NCBI RefSeq assembly: GCF_000813125.1
Contig: NZ_BASE01000090.1
Coordinates: 1 to 42,682, forward strand
Source: Mesobacillus selenatarsenatis SF-1
GTDB lineage: Bacteria; Bacillota; Bacilli; Bacillales; Cytobacillaceae
DNA: 42,682 nt
Direction of reading: 5' to 3'
The position numbers were made by a program, and so were the translations under genes. The notes under the pieces are model-generated. The model was not told where the DNA came from, ran no database searches, and saw nothing but the letters and a program-made list of their open reading frames with translations. This document shows, piece by piece, positions 41,304 to 42,682 of this stretch. Each line of letters starts with the position of its first letter. Position 1 is the stretch's first letter.

Positions 41304-42548
41304 ATGATGGAGAAACGCAGAGTCGTTGTTACTGGAATCGGGGCTGTTACGCCTCTAGGAAATGACGCTGGAACTACCTGGAACAATATCATTGAAGGTG
41401 TATCGGGAATCGGCCCGGTTACGAGATTAAATGCTGATGACTTTCCTGCAAAGGTTGCAGCAGAAGTAAAGGAATTCAATGTTGAGAACTTTATGGATCG
41501 GAAAGACGCAAGGAAGATGGATCGTTTTACTCATTATGCTGTCGCAGCTTCATTGATGGCTGTAAAAGATTCTGGCCTGGAAATCACCGATGAAAACGCT
41601 CCTAGAGTCGGAGTGTGGATTGGGTCAGGAATTGGCGGGATGGAGACATTCGAGCAGCAGCACGAAACCTTCATGAACAGAGGATATCGCAGGGTCAGCC
41701 CTTTCTTCGTGCCGATGATGATTCCTGATATGGCAACAGGACAGGTATCCATCACACTTGGCGCAAGAGGCTTTAATTCTTGTACAGTCACAGCATGTGC
41801 GACTGGAACCAACTCAATCGGGGATGCCTTCAAGGTGATCCAGCGTGGCGACGCTGACGTGATGGTTACTGGAGGTGCAGAAGCACCTATTACAAAAATG
41901 TCGTTTGCAGGCTTCTGTGCAAATACAGCACTATCTACTAATCAGGACCCGCAGAAAGCGAGCAGGCCGTTCGACAAAGATCGTGATGGATTTGTTATGG
42001 GTGAGGGGGCAGGAATCGTTGTCCTTGAAGATCTGGATCATGCATTGGCCCGTGGAGCCAAAATCTATGCTGAAATCGTTGGTTACGGTGCTACAGGAGA
42101 TGCATATCATATTACCGCTCCAGCTCCTGAAGGAGAAGGCGGAGCAAGAGCGATGAAAATGGCACTTGATGATGCAGGCCTTGCACCAGAAGAAGTAGGA
42201 TACGTTAACGCCCACGGAACAAGTACTGAATATAATGATAAATATGAAACAATGGCCATCAAGACAGTGTTTGGCGAGCACGCGTACAAGCTTGCAGTCA
42301 GCTCGACAAAATCGATGACAGGCCACTTGCTTGGTGCAGCAGGCGGAATCGAAGCGATTTTCACGGTTCTGGCATTGAAGGAAGGAATCCTGCCGCCGAC
42401 GATCAACCTGGAAACACCGGATCCAGAATGTGACCTGGATTATGTGCCAAACGCAGCGCGCAAGCAACAGGTAAATGCCGCAATCAGTAACTCACTGGGC
42501 TTCGGTGGCCATAATGCTACAATTGCTTTCAGAAAATACGACGCTTAA
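41304..42548 (+). CDS. fabF: Beta-ketoacyl-ACP synthase II FabF
   Basis: A 414-residue condensing enzyme for chain elongation in fatty acid synthesis. Active residues: Cys in [14 protein letters not shown], His in [12 protein letters not shown], and His in [18 protein letters not shown]. The C-terminal [14 protein letters not shown] loop is standard. AAAGGAG lies upstream of the adjacent ATGs at 41304 and 41307; I take the first. An earlier in-frame ATG at 41259 lacks a site. Followed by a strong terminator. Confidence 0.97.
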   Translation: MMEKRRVVVTGIGAVTPLGNDAGTTWNNIIEGVSGIGPVTRLNADDFPAKVAAEVKEFNVENFMDRKDARKMDRFTHYAVAASLMAVKDSGLEITDENAPRVGVWIGSGIGGMETFEQQHETFMNRGYRRVSPFFVPMMIPDMATGQVSITLGARGFNSCTVTACATGTNSIGDAFKVIQRGDADVMVTGGAEAPITKMSFAGFCANTALSTNQDPQKASRPFDKDRDGFVMGEGAGIVVLEDLDHALARGAKIYAEIVGYGATGDAYHITAPAPEGEGGARAMKMALDDAGLAPEEVGYVNAHGTSTEYNDKYETMAIKTVFGEHAYKLAVSSTKSMTGHLLGAAGGIEAIFTVLALKEGILPPTINLETPDPECDLDYVPNAARKQQVNAAISNSLGFGGHNATIAFRKYDA

Positions 42549-42575
42549 TGAGGAAGAGAACTCCTCCAACTATAA

Positions 42576-42617
42576 AAAAGCAGAAACCCTATTTGGTTTT
42601 AGGGTTTCTGCTTTTTT
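42576..42617 (+). terminator. Terminator of fabH-fabF
   Basis: AAAAGCAGAAACCCT/AGGGTTTCTGCTTTT stem, then T-run. A smaller GAGGA/TCCTC hairpin precedes it at 42550-42567. The remaining 65 bp to the window end show no gene start. Confidence 0.92.
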
Positions 42618-42682
42618 GCGTTAACACCACATTTGTGTAAGCAAACGTCTCCATTTTACCCGTAATTGTGCTAGCGTACGAA

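Overview
The window is a chromosomal segment of a low-to-mid GC Bacillaceae bacterium. The gene content and order match the yit-arg-yjz-med-comZ-fabHF segment known from Bacillus subtilis, and Shine-Dalgarno sites are strong (AAAGGAG, GGAGG). Extra genes not in that B. subtilis segment (clpB, ric, a molybdenum cofactor and anaerobic nitrate cluster) suggest a soil or marine Mesobacillus/Neobacillus/Cytobacillus-like species rather than B. subtilis itself. The genus is my inference.

Layout. (1) 1-10.0 kb: a yit-type housekeeping block. It holds CoA-disulfide reductase with a rhodanese tail under a probable CsoR/CstR-type operator, YajQ, the S1-domain protein CvfB, a tiny DUF3941-like gene, DegV, YitT, a secreted BsuPI-domain protein, two abutting tiny genes, the HAD phosphatase YitU, the hydrolase YitV and the DUF59 protein YitW. 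(2) 10.3-22.4 kb: an anaerobic nitrate and molybdopterin island. It holds a radical SAM/SPASM protein, two Fnr paralogues with C-terminal cysteine clusters, a NarK transporter fused to a PAS domain, moaA, cardiolipin synthase, the Fe-S repair protein Ric, moeA-mobB, a small NarI-like membrane protein and a YwiC-family protein. Seven promoters in this island share one layout: a TGTGA-N6-TCACA-like site followed by exactly 21 bp and then a -10 hexamer. (3) 22.5-32.0 kb: the argC-argJ-argB-argD-carA-carB-argF operon for de novo arginine synthesis with arginine-specific carbamoyl phosphate synthetase. argD carries a frameshift in a run of seven T. (4) 32.2-42.6 kb: uppP, yjzC, clpB with a perfect CtsR operator, yjzD, two degenerate-enzyme-like genes (yjaU, yjaV), med-comZ, a small convergent gene, then fabH-fabF with a partial FapR box.

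Non-coding structure is unusually rich. Three intergenic places carry short arrays of hairpins at a period of about 52 bp. A structured dispersed element occurs six times, always in the same orientation. A second nested inverted-repeat element lies between yitW and its terminator. Strong bidirectional terminators separate most convergent genes.

How it fits together. Under oxygen limitation one or both Fnr proteins would switch on nitrate import (NarK-PAS), cofactor synthesis for molybdoenzymes (MoaA, MoeA, MobB), repair of Fe-S clusters damaged by nitric oxide (Ric), and the radical SAM, NarI-like and YwiC proteins, whose roles are not settled. The nitrate reductase itself is not in the window. 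No rRNA, tRNA, CRISPR-Cas, intact transposase or prophage was seen.
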